Assembly (NCBI GenBank): GCA_030220185.1
Contig: JASPKZ010000423.1
Coordinates: forward strand, 1 to 64,000
Source: Diploptera punctata
Taxonomy: Eukaryota; Arthropoda; Insecta; Blattodea; Blaberidae
Length of the DNA stretch: 64,000 nucleotides
Direction: 5' to 3'
The notes beneath the pieces are model-generated. The model saw only the letters and a program-made list of their open reading frames with translations. It was not told where the DNA came from and searched no databases. Shown in pieces: positions 49,505 to 61,239 of this stretch; position 1 is the first letter of the stretch; each line of letters begins with the position of its first letter. Both the position numbers and the translations under genes were made by a program.

Positions 49505-50800
49505 TTGTAACGCTCTAGCGGTCGAAATTTTTGATTTGTCAAAACCAAACTTGGCACATAGCAGTCAGTTAAGATAAATAAGATCGAATTCGTTAACCAA
49601 CAAAATCTAAAGATTAAATGTAGGAGTTCACCAGAAACGAAAATTTTAAATCACTCTAGCTACTGCAATTTTAGGTTTTTCACTATCAAATCCAGTACAT
49701 GATGTTAAGATAAAACAAGAAAGGGTTTCTTGAAACTCAGCGAAATCGGAGCATTAGAAATTGGGTGTTTACCTTAACCCGAAATAAAAATATCGCTCTA
49801 GCAAATGTCATGATTGTATCTTCGCAAAGAATAGCATACAATTTAATTACCTCTTAAATTGGCAATTTACAAATGCTATTGCACAAATTTAGATTCATTG
49901 CAGCAAAATATAACATGAAAATCTCAACAAATAAAACCAAATCAATGGCAATATCCAAGGATCCACCACGTGTTAAATTAGAAATAGAAGGGAAAAGTAT
50001 AGAACAAGTCACGAAATTCAAATATTTGGAGTAGAAATTAATAGCAGCAACAGAATAACAGATGAAATCCTCCATCAGGCAAATAATGCAAACAATATAT
50101 CGGGATGTTTAAACAATACTGTTTGGAATAATAAAAATTTAAGAATAGATACAAAAGTAAGAATTTACAAATCTGTCATAAGACCAGTTCTAACATATGG
50201 TTGTGAATGCCGAACAGAAACTCAAAAATCAAAACAAATCACTGAAACAAACGAAATGAAAGTTTTAAGGAAAATCGTAGGAAAATCGCTGAGAGAGAAA
50301 ATTCGCAGCTCTGTTATTAGAGAAGAATGTGAAATTGAGCCTATAAACCTCTGGATAAATGATAGAAGACTAAACTGGAACGATCACATAGATAGAATGG
50401 AGAACAGTAGATTAGTGAAGAAAGTACGTGACTGGACACATCAGCAGAAAAGGTCTTTAGGACGACCATAACTACGATGGAAGGACGTCACCATACCCCG
50501 GACCTGTAGTGAATGAACACGCAACAAGCTGCCAGCTCTCGTGCGTAGAGGAAGAAGTAGAAGAAATTGGCAATGTTCCTATAAGATAAAATGGTTTAAT
50601 TTATTCCATATTTTCAGTATAGCAATGGAAACTTAATTCAGTACTCATTATTTAAACTTGTGTTAAATTATACAAGAGTATGCTGCAGGTAATAACTTAC
50701 GGTTATGCCAGGTTTGTTTTCACCGCAGTTAGTTACTTTTAAATAAGCTGGCAACAGAAATTGAGTTTCTCCAATCCAATAACACAAATGCATATTAAGT
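49505..50800. repeat. Repeat G, split by a LINE
   Basis: CGCTCTAGCGGTCGAAATTT begins units that repeat near 49652 (CACTCTAGCTACTGCAATTT) and 49796. The continuation lies at 50575-50800 (TAACTTACGGTTATGCCAGG matching 21528). About 110-bp tandem-like units. Confidence 0.6.
49867..50563 (+). mobile_element. 5'-truncated LINE inserted in repeat G with 11-bp duplication
   Basis: The plus strand carries RIYKSVIRPVLTYGCECRTE, SLREKIRSSVIREECEIEPI and RRLNWNDHIDRMENSRLVKK. AAATTGGCAAT at 49856-49866 and 50564-50574 flanks it exactly. Ends in a GAAGAAGTAG tail. Confidence 0.9.
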
Positions 50801-51109
50801 AAAACAATCGATGTCGGATCATAAATGCGACTTGCTGAAAAATTAGCCTATAGTCCGCGGGAATTTACTTGTCTAAGTTAGCATATCTGATTTGGCTGGA
50901 GTAACAAATTAATTCAAGGGCTTAGGGCAGTAGCATGATAAACCATATTTCGTTACGAAATGTCATTTATTACAATAACAGCAAATAAATATTGAAATGT
51001 CCACAGAATCATTTTTAAGTGCGTCAGTGTAGAGTTAAAACATACAGACATACAATGTATTAACAACAATACTGCCCAATTAGCATTTATAATTTTTTGA
51101 AACTTTTTT
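50801..51109. other. No gene seen
   Basis: AT-rich filler, possibly repeat G remnants at the left edge. Confidence 0.5.
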
Positions 51110-51469
51110 TTTCAAATGCCCCAGGTGTGTCTTTCGACATTTCTGGTTTCTCTCCTGGCATGGCGTACTTGTAACCAACTTCTGAGGTTGGGGCACCTGG
51201 AAGGCGGGGTTACGTTGCCCCGATGATATGATGGGGTGATGGTGATGATAATGGTGCGCCAGCAGAGTCCCTAATCCTAAGCTTGACCTAAGATCAATAT
51301 GAATGATTATGAATTTGATGGCCATATGATTTGGGAGACCGTTTGAGTCTTGAAGTTTTCCTGACATTTGTCTTACAGGTGAGGAAAAACCCCGATAAAA
51401 ACCTCACCCAGAAAAACTGTCCCGACCGGGGACAAGGCAGCACGCAATCCTGAGACCACAGCGGTGGAC
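51110..51469 (-). repeat. SINE-1b
   Basis: Minus-strand SINE-1 head (B-box partly deleted at about 51428), body, then the alternative tail GGTTACGTTGCCCCGATGAT (plus-strand view) ending at CCCCAGG(T)GTGTCTTTCGAC. Same architecture as 13740-14101. Confidence 0.8.
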
Positions 51470-51599
51470 TTTTTTGAAACATTAAAATCCTTATATCTCA
51501 GAAAGAACAATATGTGGCTTATGTTATTGCCCCAAGCCCTTCAATTATATGATTAACAGTAAAATACCTCTATTTTGGTTTCGGGTAGTTTTAAGAGTA

Positions 51600-52605
51600 G
51601 TTATATAATGTAAATGGACAGTTGATGAAAAATGACGGAAATTTTGAAGAAGGGACTGAATTAAATATCTAGAAACGATGATCACAAATAGGAAATGAGA
51701 TACACAAAGAATAAGCCCAATTCTGAAAATGCATGTTATTGTGCATTACATGGACTCTTGTCGTCCCAAATTCTCTCAAAAAACGTTAAACTGAAATATT
51801 CCATTTTATAGTCATTCTGCCCGAGGATAAGTCTTTCACTACAATCATAGCATTTTCATGTTATAATTCTCAGGGGAATTACAGGTGTGGTAGCTTCCCG
51901 CTGTTTTCCACATCGATAAATGATGATGATGTTGATGACAAGGATTATAATGATAGCCGGATGATTTTCAGGGACGGTTAGGCCCCAAGCTTACTGACAT
52001 TTGTCTTACAGGCGAGGAAAAAACCACACAAAGACCTCACCCAGGATCTTGTCCCTACCGGGAATAGAATCCGGGCCCGCTACGTAACAAGGCAATACGC
52101 TACCTCGAGACCACAGCGATGTACAATGAAAATATATAAAACTGATACACTCTCAGTTATATAGATGCGGGATATCGATTCCTACCTTAAGGGAGGAGAA
52201 AAGATTACGCGTATTTGAGAATAAAGCTCTTAGGAACATTTTTGGGACCAAAAAAAAAAAAAGAGATGAAAAGGCAGGTGAACGGGGAAGACTATAAACA
52301 GTGAACCAGTGAACTACAATGCCTTTGTAGGAAACCAGATATAATAAGAATAATTAAGTTTCGTAGACTGCGATGAGCATGAATTTAGGCACGAATGAGG
52401 AATGAAAGAGGGGCGTGAAAGTTAGGAAAACCAGAGGTAAGACACTCAGTTGATAGACCAATAATGAAATTGGAGAAAACATTAACCATAATTTGAGGGA
52501 ATGAATTAAATAAGGGTTGATTTAAAAACGTTAACTCAGGATAGGGATGTATAAAGAATTTATGTCCGCACGGCTATGTACCTCTGTGATCGACAGTACG
52601 AATGA
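51600..52605 (+). mobile_element. RTE-type LINE C-terminal region, split by SINE-1
   Basis: Left part 51600-51796 (NGQLMKNDGNFEEGTELNI-like and the CATGTTATTGTGCATTACAT block). Right part 52125-52605 (TTATATAGATGCGGGATATC; VFENKALRNIFG; ATTTATGTCCGCACGGCTAT). Heavily decayed, with an (A)n expansion near 52250. Confidence 0.8.
51797..52123 (-). repeat. SINE-1 inserted in RTE copy
   Basis: Minus-strand full copy; B-box decayed (CGGATTCTATTCCCG). TGAAATAT (about 51787) and TGAAAATAT (about 52126) on the two sides are a likely imperfect target duplication. Confidence 0.8.
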
Positions 52606-53464
52606 TTTAGCGCTTTCAAGTAGAGTATTTGGTACTATTCAAAGTCTATGCTCGTCTGTTATTTTTTGTAGTTCTTGTGTCTGTTACTACGATTCAAATC
52701 GCCACCTGTTAATCATTTCAGAATTCTCGCAAGAAAACGTACTGACCCTGTTTCCTCTTCTATTCGGCAGATGGCAGAGCGATCAACAATTTTATCAAAA
52801 TAATAATTATTAAATTGTGAAGAAGGAAACGCATTACATTGTTAAATATATGCCTCTTCTTCATGTATAAACATCGTGTCTTAGTAAAATGAGAAAAACG
52901 CCTACATATGATATCACAGGATTTAATAAGATAGTATCCATAACAAATATACCAACTGTTGGAATATGAACAACATTTTATACAGGGTACACAAGTAAGT
53001 GCATGATTTCTTTCTTAATATCTCTTCTATTTCTACAATTTTTTAATTCGATTTTAGGTTCGTGCCTTAAAATCGATAGATCTAATGCATACAGATTTAT
53101 TCATGCACGTAATTACTATAGAGGAGAGATGTTTATGCGCCTGCGCAGAAACATTATTCTGTTAATTTTTAAGTTAATACTAGCAGATTTTCCGGCGTTA
53201 CAGATTATATTTTAACTTCTAGGCTAATGATATTTGTAATGTCGAAAACTTTGGATTAGAATTAAATTTATATAATGATAGTCATTTTCTTATTCATCTC
53301 GATGTCAATGGGATCTGAGTTTGGACTTAAACCTCAATGGCAACGACAAAATATTCATCTGAGCGATACCTAAAACTAAAATAAAATACAAATATCGGTT
53401 AAGTCGGTTAATACTTGCTGTCTAGGTGTGAAAATACGCTTACCCCCCTACTCGTCTTACCGAC
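52606..53464. other. No gene seen
   Basis: AT-rich sequence with short frames only. Confidence 0.5.
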
Positions 53465-54040
53465 ACACGTAAATTGCACTCTCTTCCACTACTTTTTAAG
53501 CTTCTGAATTCCTACATTCCTAGTTACCTGGCGTCAAGATTTCAGAAGTAGTTTTCTTACCACACTATTTACACTAGATCACAATATAACAGTTTGCTAA
53601 CAATCCCTCTTCATAGCACTTTCTCTTATTCTACTTCCTTCACAGTAGCCTCTGCCCGCTCCTGGAATATTCTTCCTCAAGTTTTCGGGGATTGCCACAC
53701 ACTTGGTACTATTAAGTCACGCTTATACAGTTACCTGTAGTCTAATAATTACTTCTTCTCTATTTATTTAAATTTATTATATGCCATCAATATTTTTTCT
53801 CGCCTTATTATATAATTTGTACATATAATATTTAATTCGTTAAATCTAGAGTATATCAAAATACATTATAAATAATAATTGTATTTTTTATAACATGCAA
53901 TCGTTTATGTTTATTATAATTTAGATGTAAGACTATTTTTTGTACATTTTAACCTGGTTGCGTGGCAGATAAGGCCCTAACTCTGCCAGGTAAAATAAAT
54001 ATGTTATTATTGTTATTATTATTATTATTGTTATTACTGA
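53465..54040 (+). mobile_element. LINE-B 3' end, diverged truncated copy
   Basis: AAATTGCACTCTCTTCCACTAC starts at the same point of ORF2 as the 4385 copy, with several frame-breaking changes. The 3' UTR ends CTCTGCCAGGTAAAATAAAT plus (ATT)n. Confidence 0.85.
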
Positions 54041-54179
54041 ACCCCTCTTTTAGCCCTTTCATCGTTTTTAATACCAATGTAAATATAAACATATGATCCT
54101 AAAGTTTATATTCCTTCTCCTTTCTTCTTTGTTTCTGTCAGTACGATTATGTCCTGCTGAAATCCTTCATCTGTAAAAG

Positions 54180-54960
54180 TACCTCCTCCATTTTATTCCT
54201 TAGGCCTTGACCGTTCCATGTCTATAAAGATTTAGAAAATATGACTAGAAAATTAATAGAAGAATTTGAAAAATGGGGATTATTTTTTAACACGAAAAAA
54301 AATTATCATTTGATGAACCAGAACAATATTAAATTTTGGAGACTGGAGAAAACAATAAAACCTTGTAGTGAGGTCATATATTTAGGAATTAAAATAAATA
54401 AAAATGGGAGTTATGAAGAGGAAATAAGAAATAAAAATAATAAAGGAAAATTTGCAATTGCTTGCCTCAATGGAATATTGTGGAATAAAAATATAAGTAA
54501 TAAGAATAAATTGAATATATATTATACAATTGTTAAAAGCATCAATACGTGTGGAGCAAAACTTAGGACTTTAAGAACAAAAACAAATAAGTATATTTTG
54601 GCAACGGAAATTGATTTAATGCGAAGGGCAGCAAAAATTTCAAGAAGAGAAAAAATAAGGAACTCAGTTATAAGGGAGAAAATGAAGATTGTAGATGCTA
54701 TTTTAGATTATATTAAAACTCGGCGATTAAGATGGTATGGACATGTCCAGCGAATGAAGAGGATGGGCTACCAAAATTATTTTGGAATGGAAACCTGGCG
54801 GAAGACGAGGCAGATGAAGACCTAAAACTTCCTGGAGTAAGGGATTATATTTATACATGAAGGAGAAACATCCACAACCAGGGACTCGATGGACCGACAT
54901 TTGCTATTGGGAATCAAACGATGTCAAAGACATTAATCAACCGATGATCCATCTATCTAT
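54180..54960 (+). mobile_element. Non-LTR LINE RT C-terminal region, 194-codon frame
   Basis: The frame 54241-54825 begins within the RT thumb-side region (LIEEFEKWGLFFNTKKN) and continues VIYLGIKINKNG, IYYTIVKSINTCGAKLRTLR and RRLRWYGHVQRMKRMGYQNY. It then frameshifts and ends in (ATCT)n/(ATT)n. One of the longer uninterrupted LINE frames here, but without catalytic motifs. Confidence 0.85.
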
Positions 54961-54961
54961 C

Positions 54962-54980
54962 TATTATTATTATTATTACG

Positions 54981-55055
<75 letters not shown>
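54962..55055. repeat. (ATT)n microsatellite (LINE tail)
   Basis: Nearly pure ATT with CG and AGT interruptions, directly after the LINE 3' end. Confidence 0.95.
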
Positions 55056-55535
55056 GGCATCAGGTGCACTCCCAATGAAAAAACACAACTGACAAGTGAG
55101 TAGTAGTGTATTTCCTTAAAGGCCCTCGGTGTGGTTTTTTTTATGTTACCCATCTCTCACCCTGTAATAATAAATGGGTAAACATGGGTTTAAATGTGAA
55201 AGAGACTGTTAATGTCCAGATTAGGAGCCCTGAAAACTATTGATTCGACATTAATCTCGAGAAATTTGGAAATTTCATAATTCACCTCTTCTTGCCTACA
55301 GATAGCGGCTGAAATTTGACATAAACGGTTTAGGAACCGTCAGTATTAATTTACGTGATCTTTAAAATTATGGGTTTTACACTAACAATAATATTTTTTT
55401 GATATTTTTACATGTTACTCCATATCCAGACGCTATGTGTGCTAAGGGCCAAATTTAAACTTAAATTAATATTTTGAAAAGAAAAATTAATGCGTGAATC
55501 GGGAATCGAACCCAGACCTCTGACGGTACTTACAT
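55056..55535 (-). repeat. SINE-7 candidate, minus, plus unassigned flank
   Basis: On the minus strand GGGTTCGATTCCCGATTCAC (55498-55517) is a B-box-like head sequence, followed by AT-rich body toward 55260. The head is shared with 55700. The rest of the stretch has no clear feature. Confidence 0.45.
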
Positions 55536-55699
55536 TAAACTAAATATAACATCAAAAAATTAAACTTTACAGCTTAAAATCAATGTAAAATTCTCGTTAA
55601 AATTCGAATAGAAATCATCCGATGGCGTTGTTAATAGCGTGAGCTATCTGCGTTTGGACGTAAGAGAATTGTATAGGTGGAAAGAACATTTAGCGGTTG

Positions 55700-56030
55700 T
55701 ATCGGGTCTTGGATGGTGTAATGGACTGCACGCTAACATATGAAGTAAGATGTCGGGGTACGATTCCCGATTCAGCGTTAAGTTTTCTTTTAAAAAAATT
55801 AATTTGTCCAGGACTCCAATATACTAAACTATATATAAAACAAAACTCACACTTAAATGTCATCGAAATTCTCACCAATGAGCTTATCTTAGGGGCCCCA
55901 AAACCTATGGATTAGAAAAAAAATCTGTAATTTTGGGCACATAATTTTTCACCCTTTCTACTACCCTAGTTGTACTATGGGTCAAATCTGACTTAAATAT
56001 AATCGAGGCTGCAAAAAGCAATGAGTTTAG
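55700..56030 (+). repeat. SINE-7 candidate, plus
   Basis: TTGGATGGTGTAATGGACTG (A-box-like) and GGGGTACGATTCCCGATTCA (B-box-like) form a tRNA-like head. AT-rich body follows. Inverted with respect to 55498. Confidence 0.55.
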
Positions 56031-56037
56031 CGACCCA

Positions 56038-56113
56038 TCTTTTCGTGGTGTAGTGTCTTGGTTCTTTAATAACCCCGAGAGCTACGCCGGCGGTAACATT
56101 GCTGTCGAAAGTA
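56038..56113 (+). mobile_element. Truncated copy of the chimera 5' unit
   Basis: TTCGTGGTGTAGTGTCTTGG through GAGAGCTACGCCGGCGGTAA and ATTGCTGTCGAAAG matches the first ~75 bp of the unit at 27857. No RTE 3' end follows. Confidence 0.6.
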
Positions 56114-56654
56114 TGCAAGTAGTGCAAACTTTAGCCACAGAATGCGCCTGGCTCATCAAAAAAACTATGATAAGAACAATTTTGTTTTGTTATTCTCAGA
56201 ACTTAGATTTCGGCACTTATCCCGGTTTTTCTTTCTAGTCCTTAAATCATTCGCCTCAAATGACGAGGTAGACTCGCCGGCAGTTAAATAGCTTTCAACT
56301 CAGAATACGAGGTACATTCGCTTAACTCGTTATATATTTTGTACATCCCTTGGTAGGGTAATCTCAAGTACCGTTATATTTTGTTTGTTTTGAATGTCTG
56401 AAAATATATAATAAAAGTACGGCAACTTAAATTCGGTCTCTGGGGAAATACATTGAACATTTAAAACTGAAGCTAATGGGTTAATTAATATTTTTACTAA
56501 GTTTGGTTCAAATTGCCCCCAGACAACCTTGAGTTATACAGGCATAAACATTCATTCACATCATTTATATTTCATAATACATTCTATTAGTTTCATAGTT
56601 TGAATAAGTATCGCTTTCAGATATTTTAATTATGTAATTGACTTCTTTTGTTCT
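56114..56654. other. No gene seen
   Basis: AT-rich filler. Confidence 0.5.
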
Positions 56655-56916
56655 GGGGTTATGATATTTCCTCCAGTCACGCGGGTCACGAGTTCATAGC
56701 CGGTCGAGCTCGACGGATTTTTAGGATGAAAAAATCGAATATACAAATACTGTACTTGTGTCGTGGGTCCCGAGTCCGAATAATTTACCGCTCTAAAATA
56801 ATCTCAACTCTAAATTAGTGTCTCTGGGCATAATTTAATCGATCTCCTGCAACAGTGTAATACCTTAATTGTTTTTTAAATGTCTCCTCGATATGATGCG
56901 CTGACCGCATGCCACT
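56655..56916 (+). repeat. SINE-4, decayed copy
   Basis: CGCGGGTCACGAGTTCATAG, GGATTTTTAGGATGAAAAAA and GCTGACCGCATGCCA (about 56900) line up with the SINE-4 copy at 62471-62868. Confidence 0.55.
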
Positions 56917-57210
56917 TTATCATGGTATAGTGGTTGCGTGCTTGAATGACCCCAAGAATATGGCGTAGAAGAAATGCTGACGAAAAGGTCAATCATGCCT
57001 GACAGACAAAGGCGAAAAGCCAGATTAAAAAAATACATTGGTGTAAAGAGTGAAGACATTTCACCATAAACTACTACAACCGACAAGAAACGCGGAGACT
57101 GGCACCACTGGGGTACATTTTCCAGATGTGCAGTATGTAGGCTAAGGATGAGATGGGAGAATAATATTAACTATGAATTGAGGAAGGTAAATTATAAGGG
57201 GATGATTGGA
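56917..57210 (+). mobile_element. Chimeric retrocopy: ~220-bp unit fused to RTE 3' end (copy 3)
   Basis: A diverged unit (CATGGTATAGTGGTTGCGTG to CCACTGGGGTACATTTTCC) ends at the same place as the other two copies. It is followed by RTE sequence beginning TGTAGGCTAAGGATGAGATG (VCRPRMRWENNINYEL) to about 57210. The RTE side starts at a third, different position. Confidence 0.7.
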
Positions 57211-57214
57211 AAAC

Positions 57215-57640
57215 TCCCCCCGAAGAGCTATTACCTTGTCGTGGAGTGCAGAAGATCCTAATGGGGAAGATTGACCTCTAATCTTGCTGGTGGGTAAAAG
57301 GTGAAGCAAACAAAGATTGTTTGCAATGGGAGAATGGCGTCTGTACCCATATCAGGCGACCACATCTTCAACAAGTCTTCAACGGCCAACAAGCGGCAAA
57401 TAACAAACAGAGCTAAACTTGCAAGGCTTGAAGAGCGGAAAGAGCAACCCTCTCTTTGAGGGTGGATACTCGGAGGAGCATGTTTGGAGACTCAGAGGAA
57501 GCAGCTCTTCCATCATCCTTGTCCTGCGAAGCGCTTGTAAGGTTTCCAGGAGACAGTATGTTACTGGAAAGCTTCATAGAAATCACCCAGACTGTCATAA
57601 AAGGAACCGACCCATATAAGAAAAGTCACGAATTATAGAC
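57215..57640 (+). mobile_element. LINE 5'-region-like sequence
   Basis: ATTACCTTGTCGTGGAGTGC resembles the start of the chimera unit. GGCGTCTGTACCCATATCAG and GGCGACCACATCTTCAACAA follow. No long frame. It looks like an RTE-type 5' UTR and start region, by general resemblance only. Confidence 0.45.
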
Positions 57641-57654
57641 AAAAGTGGACTGAT

Positions 57655-58265
57655 CGTAAATAATGCCAAGGGTGATTTCCAGATTATCCATAAATTCATG
57701 ACTCACAAAGGGAGGAGTGCATTTTTATAGAGAATTTGGAAATCAAGAGTGGCATTTGTTAGGACTATTTAACGAATAAAATTAAGCTGTTTACTCACAA
57801 TCATTATTTAAATACAGTTTTTTTAAATATTTATGTATTTAATGTAAACGGCGATGTTTGAAAACAAATGAGAAACGTATCTTATGCTTCATTTGTTCAT
57901 CACTGAAACCAGATCATATTATTCATTACCGAAGGATTGCAATATTGTAAGAATGCACCCTAGTGGAGAAAAAATGAAACACATCAAACTGTTTATAACC
58001 ACCATTATAGGTTATTAATTAATTTCTGATGTTATGATGTAAATTATATATTTGTGGAACGTAAATTCCTGGGAAATAATACGTTTCAGGAAGTGTAAAC
58101 ACTGGTTTCTTATTATTGTGGTATAATCAATTACTACGAATGTTTTTCTATTATATCCCTCAAGCAGTATCTGTTTACATTCGTGCAGTACATATATAAT
58201 CTGGTAGCCGTATTTCTCGTGATCTCCATCACTGCAAAATAATGCCGTGGCCTATTCAGAAAGTT
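57655..58265 (+). mobile_element. FB-1 single arm
   Basis: The terminal hairpin (AATGCCAAGGGTGATTTCCA ... AATCAAGAGTGGCATTTG) is followed by the arm (GGCGATGTTTGAAAACAAAT; CACCCTAGTGGAGAAAAAAT-like; CTGGTAGCCGTATTTCT). It aligns along most of the 45475-46345 arm without the LINE insert. No second arm follows. Confidence 0.85.
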
Positions 58266-58267
58266 AA

Positions 58268-58495
58268 AAAAGGAGGAGCAAAGATATCCACTGCTAGCAA
58301 GAAATTATCAATCAAGATTGAGACGTGATATCGGAAGACCTAGAAATGTTGGGCTGATGCATAATGAAATCGGAACAGGCAATTGCCTAAACCTTGAGGT
58401 AGTGATGATTTGAAAATATTAGCTGTGGAAAGGGACGAATGGAGAGTTTATGTCTACGCAGTTCAATAGTGCTAGTGAGTTAGATAGTTTAATTC
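58268..58495 (+). mobile_element. Two LINE scraps: GAA-family tail and RTE 3' end
   Basis: 58310-58400 reads SRLRRDIGRPRNVG and ends GGAACAGGCAATTGCCTAAA, as in the LINE at 6544-7155. 58400-58495 is the RTE 3' end (GGAGAGTTTATGTCTACGCA). Confidence 0.6.
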
Positions 58496-59054
58496 CTGTG
58501 TGGCGGACTTTTGTTGTTATTATTGTTCTTGTTATTTTAGTTGGTGTTGAATTGATTACAAAGAGAAGTTCAGTTAAACAAGGATAATGATCGGTAACTT
58601 CAGAAATTACCTGAATATCCTGTGAGCGAAACTGACACCAAATTATTAGCAATGTTTAGCAATTAGAGATGATTGTTTTAGTGAAGTATTATATCATATA
58701 GCTATCAGCACATAGCTACCTCTGCTACAGGCTCTGTATAATTAAACAGGTCATATGTCAAGGCAAATTTCTATATGTTATCATATGTGATTCAATTAGT
58801 CACGATACATTACTAGATGCCCTTTCATACGAAATTTGATTCAATTTAGTTAATGAAAGTTACCTTTCCATTCAAATACCTTATTAAATAAACGTTATAT
58901 CTACATGTTAATTTAAAAATAAATATTTAATCTTCAAAAAGGATGAAAAAAAAAACATATGTAAGTAACATAACATACAGGAAGAGAAAAAGATTGTCTT
59001 GAGCAAAAAGCATAAGTTAAGTAAATTACTCAGTAAGTAGAAATTTGGACGATT
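58496..59054. other. No gene seen
   Basis: AT-rich filler. Confidence 0.5.
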
Positions 59055-59185
59055 TTGATTTATTTTATTTATTTATTTATTTAGCCTGGTGGAGTTAAGG
59101 CCATGTGGCCTTCTCTTCCAATCAACAGGACAAACGTATGTTACATTAGAATATAACAATCACAATTAACTCTAATATTAAATAC
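59055..59185 (-). mobile_element. LINE 3'-end remnant
   Basis: The minus strand matches the ATT-tailed LINE 3' UTR (CTGTTGATTGGAAGAGAAGG; GGCCTTAACTCCACCAGGCT), with an ATTT-rich tail. Confidence 0.65.
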
Positions 59186-59187
59186 AT

Positions 59188-59470
59188 AGTCCACCGCCGT
59201 GGTCTAGAGGTAGCGTGCTGCCTTGTCACGCGGCGGGCCCGGCTTCGATTCCCAGTTGGGACAGGTTGGGTGAGGTTTTATCGGGGTTCTTCCTCAACTG
59301 TAAGACAAACGTCAGTAAGCTTAGGGTCCAACGGTCCCCGAAAACCATCCGGCCATCATCATCATCCTTATCATTATCATCATCATTGACCTGTGTGGAA
59401 AGCAATGGGAAGCTACCACACCTATGAAAATGCTATTATTGCATGAAAGATCTGCCCTCTGGCAGAATAC
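59188..59470 (+). repeat. SINE-1, near full length
   Basis: Head GTCCACCGCCGTGGTCTAGA; B-box GGCTTCGATTCCCAG; short deletion in the tail. Tail-to-tail with the next copy. Confidence 0.85.
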
Positions 59471-59471
59471 T

Positions 59472-59863
59472 CCATCCATTCATAGTAATTCTGCCCGAAG
59501 GCAGGTCCTTCACTGCAGTCATAGCATTTCCATGCTATGCTTGCAGCTTTACTAGGGAATTGTAGATGTGGTAGCTTCCCGTTGCTTTCCACACCGGTGA
59601 AGGATGATGATGATGATAAGGATGGTGATGATGATAAGGATGGTGATGATGATAAGGATGATGATGATGATAAGGATGATGATGGTGACGATGGCCACAT
59701 GATTTCGGGGACCGTTTGGACCTTGAAGTTTTCTGACGTTTGTCTTACAGGTGAGGAAAAAACCCGATAAAAACCTTATTCAGAAAAACTGTCCCGACCG
59801 GGATCGAATCCAGGCCCGCTGCGTGAAAAGGCATCACGCTACCTCGAGACCACAACGGTGGAC
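59472..59863 (-). repeat. SINE-1, full length, expanded GAT tract
   Basis: Minus-strand copy. Its internal ATC/GAT stretch is expanded into GATAAGGATGGTGAT units (about 59605-59690). Forms an inverted pair with 59188-59470 with only a 1-2 bp gap between tails. Confidence 0.9.
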
Positions 59864-59896
59864 GGCAGAACACTGTAGATAGATAAATTAAATACT

Positions 59897-60231
59897 AAGG
59901 CGGCTCCGTGGTGCAAGCGGTTAGACGCTCGCCTCTCACCGCTGGGGTCCCGAGATTGAGTCTCGGTCACTCCATGTGGGTTTCGTGGTAGACGAAACGG
60001 AGCTTCAGCAAGTTTTTCGCGGGGTTTCTACCGTTTTCCCCAGCCACAATATCATTCCACCATTTCTCCATATTCATCCCATCCATTTTGTTTCATTTCA
60101 TTAATCTGACATTGTGACGGTGAGTCAGGCCTTTCGGCCGGCACTCTTGTAATTCACAGACTTCTATATATAGGGACTCATCTCATTCCATCCCTTGACT
60201 CGACCCTGAGTTGGACACGAGTTGAGGATAT
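59897..60231 (+). repeat. SINE-3, full length
   Basis: The head GGCTCCGTGGTGCAAGCGGT has A-box-like GTGGTGCAAGCGG. B-box-like GAGATTGAGTCTCGGTCAC follows. The body ends CGACCCTGAGTTGGACACGA. Better preserved than 24650-24960. Confidence 0.8.
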
Positions 60232-60592
60232 TTACATTTATTAAATACTAAATGAAAATTTGATCAATAAGATATCCATTAGATTATGATCTATAATAAT
60301 TATAATCATATTAATGAAAGTTAAGATTAAGACTAAAACTAGTAAAATGTGTAAATGCAAGGTAGATTAAATTGTTTGGTAGACTGTCTCTGTCTAATTT
60401 ACATAAAAACTAAGAAGAATAAGGGGATGAGAAGCTAATTTTACGATTATACAATATTTAAAACGAATAAATAAAAACATTTGTTAATCTCATTATTATT
60501 TTCATAAATAATAATTTAATTTATTAAGTGTTAAAAGAATACTATCAGTCACGTATATAAGTTGTTTTGCTGGATTACAGAATATATGAAGT
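60232..60592. other. No gene seen
   Basis: AT-rich filler. Confidence 0.5.
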
Positions 60593-60670
60593 CTCAGGGT
60601 AGCGTCGTTTTCTGAGTGATGTAATTTTCGGGGTTTTTCTTCAGCCGTAAGATAAATGCCAGGAGACATT
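60593..60670 (+). repeat. SINE-1-like body scrap
   Basis: TCTCAGGGTAGCGTCG then CGGGGTTTTTCTTCAGCCGT and AAGATAAATGCCAGGA resemble SINE-1 with the tRNA-like region deleted. Confidence 0.5.
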
Positions 60671-60861
60671 ATGGGCTATTCTTTGCCATCCTGTGAATAT
60701 TCGATCGGAGAACAAATGACTGCTAGCGTCATGGTCAATGTGATAACAGACGTTCCTGCTAGAGCATATTTCCAACATGTTTACTCATATATATATAACT
60801 TGTCCATTTTCTCACCCTAACTTGCCCACTAATGTAGGTAGACTCCAGAGATAGAATTCCT

Positions 60862-60909
<48 letters not shown>

Positions 60910-60990
60910 GGTGAGAAAATGGACAAGTTAGTGTTAGTTTGGGTAAATTAGGGTGAGAAAATGGGCGAGTACATTAGATTAGTTTAGCAT
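60671..60990. repeat. Repeat H with inverted motif around a TA run
   Basis: CGATCGGAGAACAAATGACT and GCTAGCGTCATG match 27550-27585. AACTTGTCCATTTTCTCACC (about 60799) is mirrored by GGTGAGAAAATGGACAAGTT (about 60909) across a (TA)n run at 60867-60905. Confidence 0.6.
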
Positions 60991-61239
60991 TCACTCTTTT
61001 GTTAGCGGATTTTTTGTGATAAGTTGGCTACTCTATCTGAGCAATGACTAATAGATATTTTACAATGCTAATATGGTGATTTTAGCTTAGTTTGAGCACA
61101 ACTTCTCACTTTATTATAAGGCATTTCTCACATTTTTTGGAATGATTCAACATATATATTTCGCTCAGGTAATTATATATACTCGTACTACAGCATTAAA
61201 TAGTGTATTTTCAGTTTTTTATTTGAATTTATGTAGGCG
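60991..61239. other. No gene seen
   Basis: AT-rich filler. Confidence 0.5.
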
